Shown here: positions 24,422-32,782 of the stretch, piece after piece | Layout of the letters: every line of letters begins with the position of its first letter | How positions within the stretch are numbered: position 1 is the stretch's first letter | Origin: Devosia salina | GTDB lineage: Bacteria > Pseudomonadota > Alphaproteobacteria > Rhizobiales > Devosiaceae | Reading direction: 5' to 3' | Length of the DNA stretch: 64,000 bases | Assembly (NCBI RefSeq): GCF_019504385.1 | Contig: NZ_CP080590.1 | Span: 3,711,501-3,775,500, forward strand | Made by a program: the position numbers and the translations under genes | Notes under the pieces: model-generated | What the model was told of the DNA's origin: nothing | The model's database searches: none | What the model saw: only the letters and a program-made list of their open reading frames with translations

Positions 24422-25353
24422 GCAGGGCGGGACGCCAGATGGGCCGACAGCGCCACCGCGATCTCGGCCGCGACCTTTGCGTTGTTCTTGACCAGCGCAA
24501 TATTGCTTTCGAGCGACTTGCCGCCGGTCAATTCGAAGATGCGCTGCAAGAGGAACGGCGTCGTCGCCTTGCCCTTGATCCCTTGCGCCTCGGCATCGCC
24601 CAGCGCCTGGGAAATGAAGGCTTCGATATCGGCCGCAGCCCAGGCATCGGCTTCGGGAATGGGGTTGGCGATCAGCACCCCTCCCATATTGAGATCGTGC
24701 TGGATCATCAGCATGCGCGCGACGTCGGCGGCGCTGTCATAGCGCTGGTCCACCTTATGCCCGCTGGTCCGCGCCCAGAAGGCGGGGAAATCCTCGGTGC
24801 CGAAACCCAGGACCGGCACGCCATTGGTTTCGAGCACTTCGAGCGTCTTGGCGATATCGAGGATCGACTTGGCGCCCGCGCACACCACCGCCACGGGGGT
24901 GCGGCCGAGCTCTTCAAGATCGGCGGAGATATCAAAACTGTCCTCGGCGCCGCGATGCACCCCGCCAATGCCGCCCGTGGCAAAGATACGGATGCCCGCC
25001 AGGGCCGCGATCTGCATGGTGGTGGCCACGGTCGTGCCGGCCATGGTGCCGCTGGCCAGAAGGCTCGCCATGTCGCGCCGGCTGGCCTTGGCGGCTGCAT
25101 GGCCTTCTTCGGCGAGGCGCTCGAGGTCCTCGCCCGAAACCCCCACGCACAGCCGCCCATCCATGATGGCGATGGTGGCCGGCACCGCCCCATTGGCCCG
25201 CACCACCGCCTCGACCTCGCGTGCCATCTCGAGGTTCTGCGGATAGGGCATGCCATGGGTGATGATCGTGGATTCCAGCGCCACCACCGGCTTGCCCGCG
25301 GCCAGTGCCGCCTTCACCTCGCCCGAGACCGAAAGATAGGCCTTTGCGCTCAT
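24418..25353 (-). CDS. psuG: Pseudouridine-5'-phosphate glycosidase
   Basis: 311 residues of the PsuG/indigoidine-A-like family with hallmark stretches: VALESTIITHGMPYPQN, AGTTVATTMQIAALAGI, FATGGIGGVHRG, VLGFGTEDFPAFW and IANPIPEADAW. It cleaves the C-C glycosidic bond of pseudouridine 5'-phosphate, allowing salvage of RNA-derived pseudouridine. First gene of a two-gene operon with psuK. A dedicated nucleoside transporter is not present nearby. Confidence 0.95.
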   Translation of the reverse strand: MSAKAYLSVSGEVKAALAAGKPVVALESTIITHGMPYPQNLEMAREVEAVVRANGAVPATIAIMDGRLCVGVSGEDLERLAEEGHAAAKASRRDMASLLASGTMAGTTVATTMQIAALAGIRIFATGGIGGVHRGAEDSFDISADLEELGRTPVAVVCAGAKSILDIAKTLEVLETNGVPVLGFGTEDFPAFWARTSGHKVDQRYDSAADVARMLMIQHDLNMGGVLIANPIPEADAWAAADIEAFISQALGDAEAQGIKGKATTPFLLQRIFELTGGKSLESNIALVKNNAKVAAEIAVALSAHLASRPA

Positions 25354-25793
25354 GTCACATCACTCCGAACAGCATGGATATCGCCCCCTGGGCGACAGAA
25401 TTGCCCGTGCTTGTGCGCTGCCGCATCAGGCCGGTCAAGCCCCGCGGATTCTTGCATTTATCCGCCTTGTCGGCCCCTTGGTTTGTCGATAATTTGCCTT
25501 TGGCAAGAGAGGGAAAGGGCACTTCGCTGACCAGGTCCAGCATTGATGGCGCATTGTTCGCGCCTCGATACGCGCCCGGCTCCGGGCTGATCGCAGCAAG
25601 TTGTTCCGGCGCCTCCGGGCGGCGCCGCGCGGCCGACCACCACAAACCGTTTTCGCCATTTCCGGGGTCTCGAAGATGAGGCCCCGGGGTTGAGCCGCGG
25701 CTCTTTCCGCGGATTGCGCCCCTGGCGCGTCGAACCGGCTGTCCATGAGGACGCCACTCGCCTCCACCACAGTCCTCACAGGAGACTGAACTG
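25354..25793. other. Intergenic region upstream of the pot operon, 440 bp
   Basis: The divergent spacer between psuG and potF should hold both promoters. A small hairpin (GCCGCGG-CTCTTT-CCGCGG region near 25694-25715) lies about 80 bases before potF; CAGGAG precedes its ATG. Several overlapping frames exist on both strands but none shows a Shine-Dalgarno or family features, so I call no gene. Confidence 0.5.
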
Positions 25794-26885
25794 ATGAAAA
25801 AGTCGCTCGCCATTGCCTTTGGCGCTCTTCTGGCTGCGAGCCCTGCCTTTGCGCAGGAGGAGCCGGTGCTCAACGTCTACAACTGGTCCGACTATATCGC
25901 CGAGGACACCATCGCCAATTTCGAGGCGGAGACCGGCATCAAGGTCAATTACGACGTCTATGACAATAACGAGATCGTCGATGCCAAGCTGCTGGCCGGC
26001 AATTCGGGCTATGACATCGTCGTTCCCTCGGGCAATTTCCTCGAGCGCCAGATCAAGGCTGGCCTGATCCTCGAACTCGACAAGTCCAAGCTGACCAATC
26101 TGGGCAATCTCGATCCCGCCGTGATGGCCACCGCCACCGCGCAGGACCCCGACAACGCCCATGCCGTGCCCTATATGATCAACACCATCGGCCTGGGCTA
26201 TAATGTCGCCAAGGTCACCGAGGCACTGGGCGCCGACGCCCCGATCGACAGCTGGGACCTGCTGTTCAAGCCCGAAGTGGTCGAAAAGCTCGCCGGCTGC
26301 GGCGTGGCAGTGCTCGACAGCCCCTCCGAAGTAATGGGCATTGCCCTGCACTATCTGGGCCTCGACCCCAATTCGGAAAGCGCCGAGGATCTGGCCAAGG
26401 CCGAGGAACTGATGAATTCCATCAAATCCTCGATCCGCTATTTCCATTCCTCCCAGTACATCGACGACCTGGGCAATGGCGAAATCTGCCTGGCGCTGGG
26501 CTATTCGGGCGACATCTTCATCGCCGCCGACGCAGCCGCAGCGGCCGGGCAGGGCGTGGAAGTGAACTACCTGATCCCCAAGGAAGGCGCGGCGACCCTC
26601 TTCGACTTCCTGGCCATCCCGGCCGATGCCCCGCATCCGGACAATGCCCACAAGTTCATCAACTACATCCTCGAGCCCGAGGTCGTGGCCGCCATCACCA
26701 ATTATGTCTACTACGCCAACCCCAACCTGCCGGCGCTGGAATTCGTGGACGAGGAAGTCAAGTCCAACCCGGGCATCTACCCGCCCGCCGAGACCATCGC
26801 CAAGGCCTTCGTGATGCAGGCCCATTCGCCGGACTATGAGGAAACCCTCACCCGCACCTGGACGCGCATCAAGACCGGCCAATAG
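25794..26885 (+). CDS. potF: Polyamine ABC transporter, periplasmic binding protein
   Basis: 363 residues with a Sec signal peptide cut after ASPAFA (about residue 20). The mature start EEPVLNVYNWSDYIAEDTI and ETGIKVNYDVYDNNEIVDAKLL are typical of PotD/PotF proteins; further family stretches are VPYMINTIGLGYN and LGYSGDIFIAADAA. It captures putrescine or spermidine in the periplasm for the PotGHI transporter encoded directly downstream. A PotF-like specificity (putrescine) is favoured by overall resemblance but is not proven. Confidence 0.94.
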   Translation: MKKSLAIAFGALLAASPAFAQEEPVLNVYNWSDYIAEDTIANFEAETGIKVNYDVYDNNEIVDAKLLAGNSGYDIVVPSGNFLERQIKAGLILELDKSKLTNLGNLDPAVMATATAQDPDNAHAVPYMINTIGLGYNVAKVTEALGADAPIDSWDLLFKPEVVEKLAGCGVAVLDSPSEVMGIALHYLGLDPNSESAEDLAKAEELMNSIKSSIRYFHSSQYIDDLGNGEICLALGYSGDIFIAADAAAAAGQGVEVNYLIPKEGAATLFDFLAIPADAPHPDNAHKFINYILEPEVVAAITNYVYYANPNLPALEFVDEEVKSNPGIYPPAETIAKAFVMQAHSPDYEETLTRTWTRIKTGQ

Positions 26886-27012
26886 GCCATGATCCGGGGG
26901 CGGTTTCGGCCGCCCCCTCCATCACCGGTGCGCGGCGGCCCTTCCGATCCGCCGCCGCCGCACACGCACAAGACGGCGGCAACCGCCGCCCCAACCAGAT
27001 TTGCAGAGCGTC

Positions 27013-28164
27013 ATGGCCAAAAGACCGCAGCTTGCGATAGACACCCGTCCCTGGCGCGATACGGCCAACAACAAGCCCTTTGTGCGCATCAAGAATGTGT
27101 CGAAGAAATTCGGCGACATCATTGCCGTGCACGACGTCTCGCTCGACATCTACAAGTCCGAGCTGTTTTGCCTGCTCGGCGGCTCGGGCTCGGGCAAGTC
27201 GACGCTATTGCGCATGCTGGCCGGCTTCGAGACCCCCACCTCGGGCACCATCGAGATCGACGGCCAGGACATGACCGAGGTGCCGCCCTATAACCGGCCG
27301 GTCAACATGATGTTCCAGTCCTATGCGCTGTTCCCGCATATGACCGTCGAGCAGAACATTGCCTATGGCCTGAAGCGCGACGGCCTGCCGCGCGCCGAGA
27401 TCAATGCCCGCGTCGCCGAACTGCTGGCCCTGGTCAAGCTCCAGGACTATGGCAAGCGCAAGCCGCACCAATTGTCCGGCGGCCAGCGCCAGCGCGTCGC
27501 CCTGGCCCGGGCCCTGGCCAAGCGCCCCAAGCTCTTGCTGCTCGACGAGCCGCTGGGCGCGCTCGACAAGAAGCTGCGCGAGGAAACCCAGTTCGAACTG
27601 GTCAAGATCCAGGAACAGCTCGGCGTCACCTTCATCGTGGTGACCCATGACCAGGAAGAGGCGATGACCCTGGCCACCCGCATCGGGGTGATGAACCAGG
27701 GCGAGATCGTCATGATCGGCGAGCCCACCGACATCTACGAATTCCCCAATTCGCGCTTCGTGGCCGGCTTCATCGGATCGGTCAACATGGTGGAAGGCGT
27801 CGTCACCGAGGACGAGCCCGATCACGTGCGCATCCGCTCGAGCGAACTGGGCTCGGACATCTATGTCGGCCACGGCGTCGATTGCGCCCCCGAGCAGCGC
27901 CTCTGGTGGGCGATCCGGCCCGAAAAGATGGTCCTGAGCCGCGAGAAGCCCGAGGGCCTCAATGGCGCCAATGTCGCCACCGGCGTGGTCGAGGAAATCG
28001 CCTATCTGGGCGATATCTCGGTCTATCAGATCGCGCTCGAGAGCGGCAAACGCATCCGCGTCAGCCAGACCAATTCGGTGCGCGGCAATCCCGACGCCAT
28101 CACCTGGGAAGAAAAGGTCTATGTGACCTGGGACGATTCCGCCGGCTCGGTGCTGACCTCATGA
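27013..28164 (+). CDS. potG: Polyamine ABC transporter, ATP-binding protein
   Basis: 383 residues from the ATG at 27013; a TTG four codons earlier is possible. Walker A GGSGSGKST, Q-loop FQSYALFPHM, signature LSGGQRQRVALARAL, Walker B LLLLDEP and the switch His in VVTHDQEEA are all intact. A C-terminal TOBE region (about 290-383) follows. It energises polyamine import with PotH and PotI. About 130 bases after potF; no terminator is obvious between them, so co-transcription is likely. Confidence 0.95.
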   Translation: MAKRPQLAIDTRPWRDTANNKPFVRIKNVSKKFGDIIAVHDVSLDIYKSELFCLLGGSGSGKSTLLRMLAGFETPTSGTIEIDGQDMTEVPPYNRPVNMMFQSYALFPHMTVEQNIAYGLKRDGLPRAEINARVAELLALVKLQDYGKRKPHQLSGGQRQRVALARALAKRPKLLLLDEPLGALDKKLREETQFELVKIQEQLGVTFIVVTHDQEEAMTLATRIGVMNQGEIVMIGEPTDIYEFPNSRFVAGFIGSVNMVEGVVTEDEPDHVRIRSSELGSDIYVGHGVDCAPEQRLWWAIRPEKMVLSREKPEGLNGANVATGVVEEIAYLGDISVYQIALESGKRIRVSQTNSVRGNPDAITWEEKVYVTWDDSAGSVLTS

Positions 28165-28193
28165 TGAGCAGAGCAGGCACTTTCGGCCCCTTC

Positions 28194-28347
28194 GGCTCCC
28201 TCCCCCTTGAGGGGAGGGTAGCAAAGCTAGGCCCTAAGGGCCGTAGCGGCGCTGGGGTGGGGGTGTCGGCCCTTTTCCCACATGCTGCGCGCGTTCTGGG
28301 CACAACACCCCCACCCCCTACCCCTCCCCTCAAGGGGGAGGGGAGCA
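28194..28347. repeat. Large nested inverted repeat between potG and potH
   Basis: Arms CCCTCCCCCTTGAGGGGAGG (near 28199) and its inverted near-copy (about 28318-28345) are each self-complementary. Inside them GGGGTGGGGGTGT (28254-28266) pairs with ACACCCCCACCCC (about 28305-28317). A relative with the same core lies at 32085-32105 and a weaker one near 40839-40853. The transcript could fold into a strong structure between two operon genes. Confidence 0.75.
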
Positions 28348-28372
28348 GCACCGGACTCATGGAGGTCTGCCC

Positions 28373-29326
28373 ATGACCACCACCCACGACCCCACCATTC
28401 CGCCGCCCCGGCGCTTGAAGCCCTGGAACGCCGTCGAGCGCGGCCTCGCCCGCGTCGGCATCACCGGCCGCATGCTGGTGCTGGCCGCGCCGGTCCTGTG
28501 GCTGCTGGTCTTTTTCCTCGTGCCCCTGGCCGTGGTCTTCGGCATTTCCCTGGCAACCAAGCAGTTCGGCCGCCCGCCCTATTCGCCCCTCCTCACCACT
28601 GAAGAGGGCACGGTGCAGCTCACGCTGCATCTCAACAACTATATCCGCCTGTTCACCGACAATCTCTATGTCGCGGCCTATCTCTCCTCGATCCGCATTG
28701 CCGCCATTGCCACCATCATCACCCTGCTCGTGGGCTATCCCATGGCCTATGCCATTGCCCGCGCCTCCGATCGCTGGCGCAATATCCTCCTGATGCTGGT
28801 GGTGCTGCCCTTCTTCACCTCCTTCCTCCTGCGCGTCTATGCGCTCACCGGTTTCATGCGCGGCAACGGGGTGATCAACCAGCTGCTGGGCCTGTTCGGC
28901 ATTGAGCCGCTGGTAATGATGCAGACCGATTTCGCGGTCTATGTGGGCATTGTTTACACCTACCTGCCCTTCATGATCCTGCCGCTCTATACGACGCTGG
29001 TGAAGCTCGACGTCTCCCTGTTCGAGGCCTCGGCCGATCTGGGCGCACGGCCGGTGCACACCTTCCTCTTCATCACCCTGCCGCTGTCGCTGCCCGGCAT
29101 CATTGCCGGCTCCATGCTGGTGTTCATCCCGGCCATTGGCGAATTCGTCATCCCCTCGCTCCTCGGCGGGCCGGAAACTTTGATGATCGGACGCGTGCTC
29201 TGGGACGAATTCTTCTCGGCCACCAATTGGCCACGCGCCGCCGCCGTGGCCGTGGCCATGCTGGTCGTGGTGGTGGTGCCGATCATGCTGTTGCAACGCG
29301 CCCAGGGCGCCGTGGTGGAGAAGTAG
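28373..29326 (+). CDS. potH: Polyamine ABC transporter, inner-membrane permease 1
   Basis: 317 residues, six membrane helices after a cytoplasmic N terminus of about 40 residues. The EAA-type loop that contacts the ATPase is EASADLGARPVHTFLFITLP. GGAGGT lies just ahead of the ATG at 28373. Pairs with PotI as a heterodimeric channel. Separated from potG by the repeat element at 28194-28347, unusual inside an operon. Confidence 0.94.
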   Translation: MTTTHDPTIPPPRRLKPWNAVERGLARVGITGRMLVLAAPVLWLLVFFLVPLAVVFGISLATKQFGRPPYSPLLTTEEGTVQLTLHLNNYIRLFTDNLYVAAYLSSIRIAAIATIITLLVGYPMAYAIARASDRWRNILLMLVVLPFFTSFLLRVYALTGFMRGNGVINQLLGLFGIEPLVMMQTDFAVYVGIVYTYLPFMILPLYTTLVKLDVSLFEASADLGARPVHTFLFITLPLSLPGIIAGSMLVFIPAIGEFVIPSLLGGPETLMIGRVLWDEFFSATNWPRAAAVAVAMLVVVVVPIMLLQRAQGAVVEK

Positions 29327-29327
29327 C

Positions 29328-30134
29328 ATGCGCCGCGGATGGTTCCTGCCGATAGCTGCAGCCTTGGGCTTCTCGTTCCTCTACGCGCCCATCGTCTCGC
29401 TGGTCATTTTCTCGTTCAATGAATCGAGCCTGGTCACCGTCTGGTCCGGCTTCTCGACCAAGTGGTACGGCGCCCTGTTCAGCGATCCGCAACTGCTCGG
29501 CGCCGCCTGGCTGAGCCTGCAGATCGCCGCCATCAGCGCCAGCATCGCGCTGGTGCTGGGCACGCTGGCCGCCGTGGCGCTGGTGCGCTTCCGCCGCTTC
29601 CGCGGCCGCACCCTGTTTTCCGGCATGGTTTCGGCGCCGCTGGTCATGCCCGATGTCATCACCGGCCTGTCGCTGCTGCTTCTCTTTGTGGCCATGGAAT
29701 CGGTGCTGGGCTGGCCGCAGGGCCGCGGCATGCTGACCATCGTCATCGCCCATGCCACCTTCTGCACCGCCTATGTATGCGTCGTGGTGCAGTCGCGCCT
29801 CGGGGATTTCGACCGCAGCCTTGAGGAAGCCGCCATGGATCTGGGTGCCTCGCCCGTCCGCACCTTCTTCGACATCACCCTGCCCATCATCGCCCCGGCG
29901 CTGGTCTCGGGCTGGCTCCTTGGCTTCACGCTCTCGCTCGACGACCTCGTCATTGCCAGCTTCGTTTCCGGCCCGGGCTCCTCCACCCTGCCCATGGTGA
30001 TCTTCTCCAAGGTGCGGCTGGGCGTTTCACCCGACGTCAATGCGCTGGCCACCATCATCATCGGCATCGTGGCGCTGGGAGTGCTGGCGGCCACCATCAT
30101 CCAGCTGCGCGGCAAGCCCAAGGCGCAAGGCTGA
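29328..30134 (+). CDS. potI: Polyamine ABC transporter, inner-membrane permease 2
   Basis: 268 residues, six helices, EAA loop EAAMDLGASPVRTFFDITLP. It begins one base after the stop of potH, so the two permeases are coupled. It ends the potFGHI operon; the next gene is convergent only 22 bases away. Family stretches such as LSLDDLVIASFVSGPG support the polyamine permease class. Confidence 0.95.
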   Translation: MRRGWFLPIAAALGFSFLYAPIVSLVIFSFNESSLVTVWSGFSTKWYGALFSDPQLLGAAWLSLQIAAISASIALVLGTLAAVALVRFRRFRGRTLFSGMVSAPLVMPDVITGLSLLLLFVAMESVLGWPQGRGMLTIVIAHATFCTAYVCVVVQSRLGDFDRSLEEAAMDLGASPVRTFFDITLPIIAPALVSGWLLGFTLSLDDLVIASFVSGPGSSTLPMVIFSKVRLGVSPDVNALATIIIGIVALGVLAATIIQLRGKPKAQG

Positions 30135-30155
30135 CCGGCGACGGCTCGGACCGAG

Positions 30156-30575
30156 CTAGAAGCGCGCCCACAGGGCCTTGAGCGGCGGGGGCAGGACCTC
30201 GCCGATGGCCGCGGCATCGAAGGGTTCGCTTTCGGTCCGGATGACAAAGAGCACGTCTGCAGTGATGCCTTCCGGCATATGCACATGGGGCAGCAGCCGA
30301 TCCGCCAGCGCGCGCTCGAAGCTGGCCAGGTCCGGCGTGTCCACCGGGTCCGAGGGCGTCCAGTCCTGGTAGAACACGCCTCTCTGGACCGCCGGCAGAT
30401 GATTGCCGAAGCGCGCCAGGTCCTTGAGTGGCAGTCGCGCCCGGATTTCGTGCAGGACACCGCGCAGGCAGGCGAAGGTGATATTGTTGGTTTCCAGCAT
30501 CGCCCGCTCCTTGAGGGCGGATTGCCAGCGGGCAATGCTCTCATTGGCATATTTGACATCCCTGGGATTGGTCAT
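30156..30575 (-). CDS. DUF2267 family protein
   Basis: 139 residues, all soluble, with the DUF2267 pattern: a helical N terminus, LRGVLHEIRARLPLKDLARFG, then LPAVQRGVFYQDWTP, then VLFVIRTESEPFD. Members are small cytoplasmic proteins of unknown function, often near stress or envelope genes. The gene is convergent with potI and monocistronic. No catalytic residues can be proposed. Confidence 0.8.
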   Translation of the reverse strand: MTNPRDVKYANESIARWQSALKERAMLETNNITFACLRGVLHEIRARLPLKDLARFGNHLPAVQRGVFYQDWTPSDPVDTPDLASFERALADRLLPHVHMPEGITADVLFVIRTESEPFDAAAIGEVLPPPLKALWARF

Positions 30576-30689
30576 CTTTCCCCTGTTTCGTGAGACCCTG
30601 AATCGCTCGTGATCACGTCATGACTGGACAAGGCGGCAAATCAGTCGCAAGCTCCCCTCATGTTCAACCAAAGCAAAGGAGGTGATCCA

Positions 30690-30761
30690 GTGTCTTATGA
30701 GATTTTGGCTCTTGAGGAAGGTCTGGGTTTTCGTGTGTTGACTGGGAGTGATCTCGACTAG
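30690..30761 (+). CDS. 23-codon small ORF with a perfect Shine-Dalgarno
   Basis: GTG at 30690 is preceded at 7 bases by AAAGGAGGTGATCCA, the full complement of the 16S rRNA 3' end. The frame encodes MSYEILALEEGLGFRV followed by LTGSDLD and a TAG. A strong terminator follows at 30862. There is no signal or membrane segment. It may be a translated small protein, a leader peptide for purU downstream, or part of a small RNA whose real feature is the ribosome-binding stretch. Too short for family assignment by eye. Confidence 0.55.
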   Translation: MSYEILALEEGLGFRVLTGSDLD

Positions 30762-30771
30762 AGCGGGCTCA

Positions 30772-30794
30772 GGAAAAGTGGACACCACTTTTCC
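30772..30794. repeat. Palindromic element, 10-bp stem
   Basis: GGAAAAGTGG-ACA-CCACTTTTCC is a perfect hairpin right after the small ORF. It resembles the AAAAGTGG-containing palindromes dispersed in Hyphomicrobiales genomes; a relative lies at 30974. Confidence 0.7.
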
Positions 30795-30861
30795 GTTTCG
30801 AGACCGCGCCTAGGGAACAACAAGCACACACCTCCCGGCCCTCAAGGCCGATAAGCTCAGG

Positions 30862-30890
30862 AAGGGCTGTCCGCAAAGGGCAGCCCTTTT
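30862..30890 (+). terminator. Rho-independent terminator downstream of the 23-codon ORF
   Basis: An 11-bp stem (one G-T pair) AAGGGCTGTCC / GGGCAGCCCTT with a GCAAA loop is followed by TTTT. It closes a transcript of roughly 250 bases containing the small ORF. Confidence 0.85.
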
Positions 30891-30973
30891 CTGTTGGCCC
30901 TCCCCTTCACCAATCGCCCCGGTATGGCTTGACTGCGCTGCTCAACCCATTGATACCGCTGGCCGAGCCCAAA

Positions 30974-31018
30974 GCGCTTCCAGAAAAAGTGGTTGCCGGT
31001 TTTTCGGTTCGGAAGCGC
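30974..31018. repeat. Palindromic intergenic element upstream of purU
   Basis: Outer arms GCGCTTCC and GGAAGCGC enclose AGAAAAAGTGG and a CCGGTTTTTCGG inner hairpin. This is the layout of a palindromic repeat common between genes in Hyphomicrobiales. It ends 23 bases before the purU start. Confidence 0.7.
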
Positions 31019-31041
31019 GACAAATAAACTTGGAGGCAGAA

Positions 31042-31896
31042 TTGCCCGCGTCCAATTTCGTTCTGACCCTCAGCTGCACCGATCGCCCCGGCATCGTGGC
31101 CGCCGTCACCACAGAATTGGCGGCGCTCAAGGCCAATATCGCCGAGAGCAATCAGTTCTGGGATCGGGAAACCGGCCGCTTCTTCATGCGCCTGGCCTTC
31201 ACCGCGCCCGAAGGGGTCGATCGCGACGCCATCGAGAAGGCGCTCAAATCGCCCATCGAGCGCTTCGACATGAAGACGGCCCTAGTCGACGAGAGCCGCA
31301 AGAAGCGCATCGTCATCATGGTCTCCAAGTTCGACCATACCCTGCTGCACCTGCTCTATCAGATCCGCGTCGGCTGGCTCGATGCCGAGGTGGCGGCCGT
31401 GGTCTCCAATCACGAGGACGCCCGCAAGATCGCCGAAGACGCCGGCGTGCCCTTCCACTATTTGCCGGTCACCAGGGACACCAAGGCGGCCCAGGAAGCC
31501 CAGGTGCTCGACATCGTCAAGTCCACCGGCGCCGACCTCGTGGTGCTGGCGCGCTACATGCAGGTTTTGAGCGACAATCTCTCGACCCGCCTCTTCGGCC
31601 AGGTCATCAATATCCATCACTCGTTCCTGCCCAGCTTCAAGGGCGCCAAGCCCTATCACCAGGCCCATGAGCGCGGCGTCAAGATCATCGGCGCCACCGC
31701 CCATTACGTGACGCCCGACCTCGACGAAGGCCCGATCATCGAGCAGGAAACCGCCCGTGTCACCCATGCCATGAGCCCCGACGACCTCGTCGCCGCCGGC
31801 CGCGACATCGAAAGCCGCGTCCTCGCCCGCGCCGTCAAGCTGCACCTGGAAAGCCGGGTCATGCTCAATGGACGCAAGACGGTGGTGTTTGGGTAA
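31042..31896 (+). CDS. purU: Formyltetrahydrofolate deformylase
   Basis: 284 residues: an N-terminal ACT regulatory domain (FVLTLSCTDRPGIVAAVT) and a C-terminal formyltransferase fold with INIHHSFLPSFKGAKPYHQA (catalytic His) and VTPDLDEGPIIEQ (catalytic Asp). It hydrolyses 10-formyl-THF to THF and formate, balancing the one-carbon pool. I place the start at the TTG at 31042, with GGAGG five bases upstream, giving the usual N terminus MPASNFVL; a TTG four codons earlier overlaps that Shine-Dalgarno. The TTG start implies modest expression. Confidence 0.93.
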   Translation: MPASNFVLTLSCTDRPGIVAAVTTELAALKANIAESNQFWDRETGRFFMRLAFTAPEGVDRDAIEKALKSPIERFDMKTALVDESRKKRIVIMVSKFDHTLLHLLYQIRVGWLDAEVAAVVSNHEDARKIAEDAGVPFHYLPVTRDTKAAQEAQVLDIVKSTGADLVVLARYMQVLSDNLSTRLFGQVINIHHSFLPSFKGAKPYHQAHERGVKIIGATAHYVTPDLDEGPIIEQETARVTHAMSPDDLVAAGRDIESRVLARAVKLHLESRVMLNGRKTVVFG

Positions 31897-31922
31897 CTTC
31901 GCAGCTGGTCTGCGCAGCAGAT

Positions 31923-31981
31923 CAAAGGCTCCGGTGGAGCCTTTGAAAGCAAGAAGGCCATGAGAGCTATGCTCGAATGGC
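31923..31981 (+). repeat. Two-hairpin intergenic repeat, copy 2
   Basis: Hairpin 1 is CAAAGGCTCC-GGT-GGAGCCTTTG (31923-31945); hairpin 2 begins GGCCATGAGAGCTATGCTCG (31956) and closes with GAATGGCC. Both stems are complete. Confidence 0.85.
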
Positions 31982-32084
31982 CCGGGCGCACCTCATACGC
32001 GATGCCCCACCTGGTGGCTTCCCTCCCCCATCAAGGAGAAGCCAGAGGGTCTCGCTATTCGCTGGATTGCCGGCTCCATCGCCT

Positions 32085-32105
32085 CCCTCCCCCTTGCGGG
32101 GAGGG
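32085..32105. repeat. CCCTCCCC-type hairpin element
   Basis: CCCTCCCC-CTTGC-GGGGAGGG, followed by a GAGGGTGGGGG stretch, is the same motif as in the potG-potH spacer. Confidence 0.7.
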
Positions 32106-32251
32106 AACGAGGGTGGGGGTTCGGGCGGCACCATTGATCCCGGCGCCCGCGGCCGAAGTTGACCCCTGCCCCTCAAGTGGAGGGGCGGTTGAACCGCGTC
32201 AGCCTGAACGTGAAACCCTGGCGCGGGGTATCCCGCTTGCTGGACTTCCGG

Positions 32252-32308
32252 GCCCTTCGGGCATAGCCCTCATGGCCTGCTCATCTAAAATCGCTCCACT
32301 GGAGCGAT
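32252..32308 (-). repeat. Two-hairpin intergenic repeat, copy 3
   Basis: On the minus strand hairpin 1 is ATCGCTCC-AGT-GGAGCGAT (32290-32308) and hairpin 2 starts GGCCATGAGGGCTATGCCCG. The inner stem has GGGC/GCCC where other copies have GAGC/GCTC, a compensatory change. Confidence 0.85.
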
Positions 32309-32328
32309 CTTGCCCTGCAGGCCGATGA

Positions 32329-32757
32329 TCAGACCGGCAAATCTTCGAGATTCAGCGAATCCGCGAGACTTGTCTGGTCCAGCACCGCCCGCGTCGCCAG
32401 CGTCACCCGCTCGAAGACATGGCGGATTTCGCAGGACCCCTCGTCCTGGCAGTCGACGCATTTCTTGTAGGCAATCTTGGAAAGGCAGGGCAGCGGCGCA
32501 ATCGGCCCGTCGATCAGCCGCAGCACTTCGCCATAGGTGATTTCCTCGGGCGCCTTGAGCAATTCATAGCCGCCCATGCGGCCGCGCCGCGAATTGACCA
32601 GGCCCGCCCGTTTGAGTTCGAGCAGGATCTGTTCGAGAAACTTCTTCGGGATCGCCTGATCCTTGGAAATCTCGCCAATCATGCGGCTCTGGCCCCGGCC
32701 GGCGCGTGCCAGCGATACCAAGGCCCGCAAGGCATATTTCGCCTTCTGCGAAATCAT
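32329..32757 (-). CDS. Rrf2-family transcriptional regulator with four cysteines
   Basis: 142 residues. The winged helix (MISQKAKYALRALVSLARAG, IPKKFLEQILLELKRAGLV, RGRMGGYELLKAPEEIT) is typical of Rrf2. Cys91, Cys100, Cys103 and Cys109 lie where IscR, NsrR and RirA carry their three Fe-S ligands, so it probably binds an Fe-S cluster and senses iron, NO or redox state. It is separated from the antiporter gene upstream on the same strand by only 25 bases, so the two may be co-transcribed. Confidence 0.88.
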   Translation of the reverse strand: MISQKAKYALRALVSLARAGRGQSRMIGEISKDQAIPKKFLEQILLELKRAGLVNSRRGRMGGYELLKAPEEITYGEVLRLIDGPIAPLPCLSKIAYKKCVDCQDEGSCEIRHVFERVTLATRAVLDQTSLADSLNLEDLPV

Positions 32758-32782
32758 TCAGTCCCCCTGGCGTTTACCGCCC

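Larger units (their letters stand above)
31897..32328. other. Intergenic region filled with repeats, 432 bp
   Basis: It contains two copies of the two-hairpin repeat in opposite orientation at its ends (31923-31981 and 32252-32308) and a CCCTCCCC-type hairpin at 32085-32105. No gene is seen between purU and the convergent Rrf2 gene. Confidence 0.7.

Noticed and set aside
25355..25873. Minus-strand open frame between psuG and potF
   Set aside because: It overlaps the potF signal peptide region and has a composition without domain features.
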